Assembly (NCBI GenBank): GCA_024305405.1
Contig: JAKNDB010000110.1
Coordinates: forward strand, 1,550,001 to 1,614,000
Reading direction: 5' to 3'
Source: Dirofilaria immitis
Lineage: Eukaryota > Nematoda > Chromadorea > Rhabditida > Onchocercidae
Length of the DNA stretch: 64,000 bases
The position numbers were made by a program, and so were the translations under genes. Positions 60,629 to 64,000 of the stretch are shown in pieces. The notes beneath the pieces are model-generated. The model worked only from the letters and a program-made list of their open reading frames with translations. It did not search any database and had not been told where the DNA came from. Each line of letters begins with the position of its first letter. The first letter of the stretch is position 1.

Positions 60629-63600
60629 GTTGCAGCTTCGAATATATCTGACCTGAAGAATATCCAAGCTACTATTTTATTAGAAATTCAATTGCTTTCA
60701 TATATTTTTATTCAGAAATTCAGAAATTTACCAAACTGAAACATTTCGAATCGTGAAATATAGAAAATAGCTTTAAAAACATGTTATTTACCTCAAAACT
60801 TTTGAAAGTATTTAGAAAGCAAGATTCATGCTGTTTATAAATAAATTATTTCAAGCTCTATCAGTGTAGGAGAAAAATACTACTTTTAACCTATTCTAAT
60901 AAATTAGTTAAGATCATACCATCTAATTTATTTTAATCTAGAAACTTCTCTTCTTGATAGCTTGAATTAAAATTATTGCATCCACAAATTTTTGATATTT
61001 TAAAAGTTAGAATAACGAAGCAAATCAGTATCATTTGCTTTATGTGATAAATTGAGATGGCAATTATAGTCAAAATTGGATTTATTACAAACATAAAGAA
61101 ATAATGTTTTTTTATGGCGACAGAAAAAATTTTAAATAAATAGCCTTCGAAATATTTGCATCTGGATAACTTTTTGAACTATCTTGTTATTTATCAACTT
61201 AAGAACCCTGGAAGCTGATGATTTATTTATCATCTATTATTAATATGTTGCAATTCAATCGTTTTTATATCACAAAGAAATTTTCGAAATTTAGAATGAT
61301 TAATTATTACTTTCTAGTCAGGACAAAATATCAAATTAGTGATATTGCTATTAAGACTAACATTGTAATTTACAAGAAGTAAACATAAATTGAAAAATGC
61401 ATATAATTAATCAATAAATGATTAGTAACAAATGAATTATTTTATCATCCAAACTCAGTTTAACTGTCCAAATCAATATTTTAACTTTGTTTTCTTTTCT
61501 TTAATAATCATTCAAGTTCCTTCCTTATGATCAGATTCTGCTATATCAAAAGGAATTGAGTAAAATTTTCATTAAACAAAATAGTCTAGGCTTTATAGTG
61601 AATTAATGTGGATACTTGAATCTCTATGTTTAACGTTATTTATAGTGGTACCGTTAAATAAGAAATTTGAAATTAAACGAATTCTTATGTAGTTCATAAC
61701 AAAATTTTCTGATGTTTCCAAACAAAGAATTGATTTTCGGATTTGTGCAAAAATTTAAAAGATTTTGGTCAAAGAAATTTAAAATGATATATTATGTAAC
61801 AAAAAATTTTTTCTTTTTCTTATCACCCAAGAATATACGTAGTTTTCAAATAAGCGAGTTCATTTTTTTGTGTTGCATCTTTAAAAAAGCGAAAAAAATG
61901 CTATTTCGCTTGCTCCACAAAATTTATATCAACTTTCCCACTTTTATTCATCTTAAATCAATTTTTGATTACTCATTATCTCCAGTACAGAAGTATGCTT
62001 ATATTAAACACTGATCCTATTTTAAAATAGAAACCGATTTTTACTTTTTTATTGGGGAGACTTTTTTCACTCATGTATTAGATTTGGCTATCGCAAGAAA
62101 TTTGAAAAATATGAAATTCATGCATATATTAAAGAAAATTTGATTTATCAGGAGCCTATTAATGATCAACAAAAAGAGTGCATTAGTTGAAGCCTCATTA
62201 AAATCAAATTATTTTTTTTTTGAAATTTCATTTATTCTATCAATGCTAATGTTAAATAGCTTGCTATCATACAATTACAAGATCTATTTATTGCAGAGAA
62301 ATGTCTGCATTTAACTAACATGTTTAGCTTATAACTTCTAGTGTTTCAATTATTTCTATTATAACTTTTTTTTCCAAATAAAACTTCAACTTATGGAGCA
62401 TCATTCCATTAGTCTCAACAACTTATCATTGGCATCAGTTATTCATCTCTTACTTTTATTAATTTCAATAATTCATCAAAAATTTGATTTATACAAATAC
62501 AGTGGATTACCGCTACAATAATGGCTTACACTGCTTCCCTTATTTGTGGAAGCGATGCTGATCCATCAATTCAGTCCTTTGAGTTGTTCATTTAAACACT
62601 CACGAATGTTTTTAAGAATCAAAAATTGAAGGAAAAAAATTAGCTTAATTCTTCCCTTTAGATATATTAGTCCTTATTCGGTTATGTCATAATATATTAT
62701 ATCATCATAATACAAACAGGAAATAAACTACACACCATTGATTTTTGCTGAACTTACGAATTTAATTCTACTTAACGCCTGTTTCTTTTAATCAGCACTT
62801 TCGAATGTCAGTAATCATAGCAAAAAAAACTGATATTGCTATCTCAAAACACTAATTTTGTTCTAGCTGACATGTTGATCCATCAATGACTAATGATCAA
62901 GAAACGCATTGCTAATCCGATATTATATCATCGATAAAAGTGTTAGTAAGCATAAATGAAAAATGCTAGCACGATATTTTTTAAACCAGGATAAATTTAC
63001 TTGAATTTTGAACAACTAATTACTTCCTTGTTCTGTCGAACTTTTGAAATGTAAATTAAGATTATCGATTCACCCGAATTCATCTTCATAGATTTAAATT
63101 ATATCAGAGCAATTCTGACTTAATCGCAAATGTGAAAATTAATTCCGATATGCTGAAAATCAAAAACAAAAAAATTAGTCCTTAATGATAAAAAGAGAAG
63201 TTTTAAACAAAAATCTGATCATAATTAAAATCTGATTATGTTAATAGACAGGCATATAATTCGCTATTAAATGTACCTTCACTTTACAGCAGCTAAGTGG
63301 CGATGCTTTGGCTGAAAGTAATTCAAAAGAATTAATAAGGAAATTCATGATATTTTTAAGAATTAGGATGATAATAGCAGAAAAATTATAATAAAAAAAC
63401 TTTAAATAAAAAGTGCTTTTTATTAGCATTAAAATAATGAATGGCATTAATATAACATGAGAAAAAATATAATGAAATTTGTTTTTTTGAAATTGTGATG
63501 TTTCAAAAAATATTACTAACCTGTTTTTAAGAATTTTAGATAACATCAAATCTTGGTATAAGCATGTATGTTTAATTGAAAATAAAGTGAAATAATCTGT

Positions 63601-64000
63601 TACTTACTATAATTTCTAATTTCATGGCGCATTTTTTGGCTATTTTATATGAAATTATATAAGAGGTTAAAAATAGCTTCGTTCATTTGAAAATAATTGA
63701 TTTTTGGCTTTAAATCCTTTTGCTATCGAAAATTTTTTCTTTTATAAAATGAACGAGCATTAAAGTTTATGACATATATTAACCATGCTAGTTAGACCAA
63801 TACCTGAAATTTCTTTTCCTTAAAGCAACCAATAATTTTTAAATAAATGATCTTTCTATCATAATATGTTCCAAGAATTATTCAGCTTGTTAAATTTTAT
63901 TTACTTATTTACAGGAAAAAATAAATACACATTCATGATGTTCTTATATAAAAACGAAAATTTTTATTCTTATTGTATCAGAATAAATGATAAAACTAAC
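60629..64000. other. Probable large intron or intergenic sequence, with exon-like islands
   Basis: Two short GC-richer islands stand out on the plus strand. At about 62501-62581 two frames are open after an AATACAG acceptor. At 63289-63317 a short Q-L-S-G-D-A-L-A-E frame lies between TTTACAG and GTAATT. Neither connects in phase with the exons upstream. The rest is AT-rich with no supportable gene. Confidence 0.35.

Noticed and set aside
1..64000. Bacterial endosymbiont insert, CRISPR array, operon or complete transposon
   Set aside because: No prokaryote-like gene runs, no regularly spaced repeats, no transposase or reverse transcriptase motifs, and no closely spaced same-strand gene pair.

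Overview
The window reads as nuclear DNA of an AT-rich nematode, most likely a filarial or other clade III species. Both large genes are split into many small exons with TTTCAG/TTTTAG-type acceptors and GTAAG/GTATG-type donors. Long stretches lack genes, and the proteins resemble known animal (including Caenorhabditis) families. The taxon is inferred from gene architecture and base composition, not from a marker. I saw no operon, tRNA, rRNA, CRISPR array, bacterial insert or complete transposon.

Layout: (1) About 6.3-19.2 kb, minus strand, holds about 26 exons of an RGS-RhoGEF of the RHGF-1/PDZ-RhoGEF/LARG type. Domains run PDZ, coiled coil, RGS-like, C1, DH, PH, C-terminal coiled coil. The C-terminus and stop are present; the start codon is not, and one candidate upstream exon lies at 22.4 kb. 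(2) About 22.5-41.8 kb is a mostly non-coding head-to-head spacer. It holds a G-quadruplex motif, tandem duplications, a compound microsatellite, purine/pyrimidine tracts, one perfect hairpin and one coding-like 57-residue ORF on the minus strand. (3) 41.8-48.3 kb, plus strand, is a complete TBC1D16-type RabGAP in 18 exons (about 779 residues) with both catalytic fingers intact. (4) A convergent 77-codon minus-strand ORF sits just past its 3' end. (5) About 49-58.4 kb is gene-poor, with a 47-bp-arm inverted-repeat element and a perfect 17-bp hairpin. (6) From 58.5 kb, plus strand, starts a gene I cannot name; its first coding exon is clear and the rest lies in large introns or beyond the window.

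The two large genes both act on small GTPases: the RhoGEF would activate Rho downstream of G-alpha-12/13, and the TBC protein would switch off a Rab. Nothing in the sequence shows that they are co-regulated.

The most useful caution is that conserved coding sequence is broken by one missing base at about eight places. Three are inside exons and five are at exon junctions, spread over both genes, and all go the same direction. Uncorrected draft-assembly deletions are the simplest explanation. I found no convincing previously undescribed system; the strongest unexplained items are the small ORFs, the inverted repeats and the G-rich motif.
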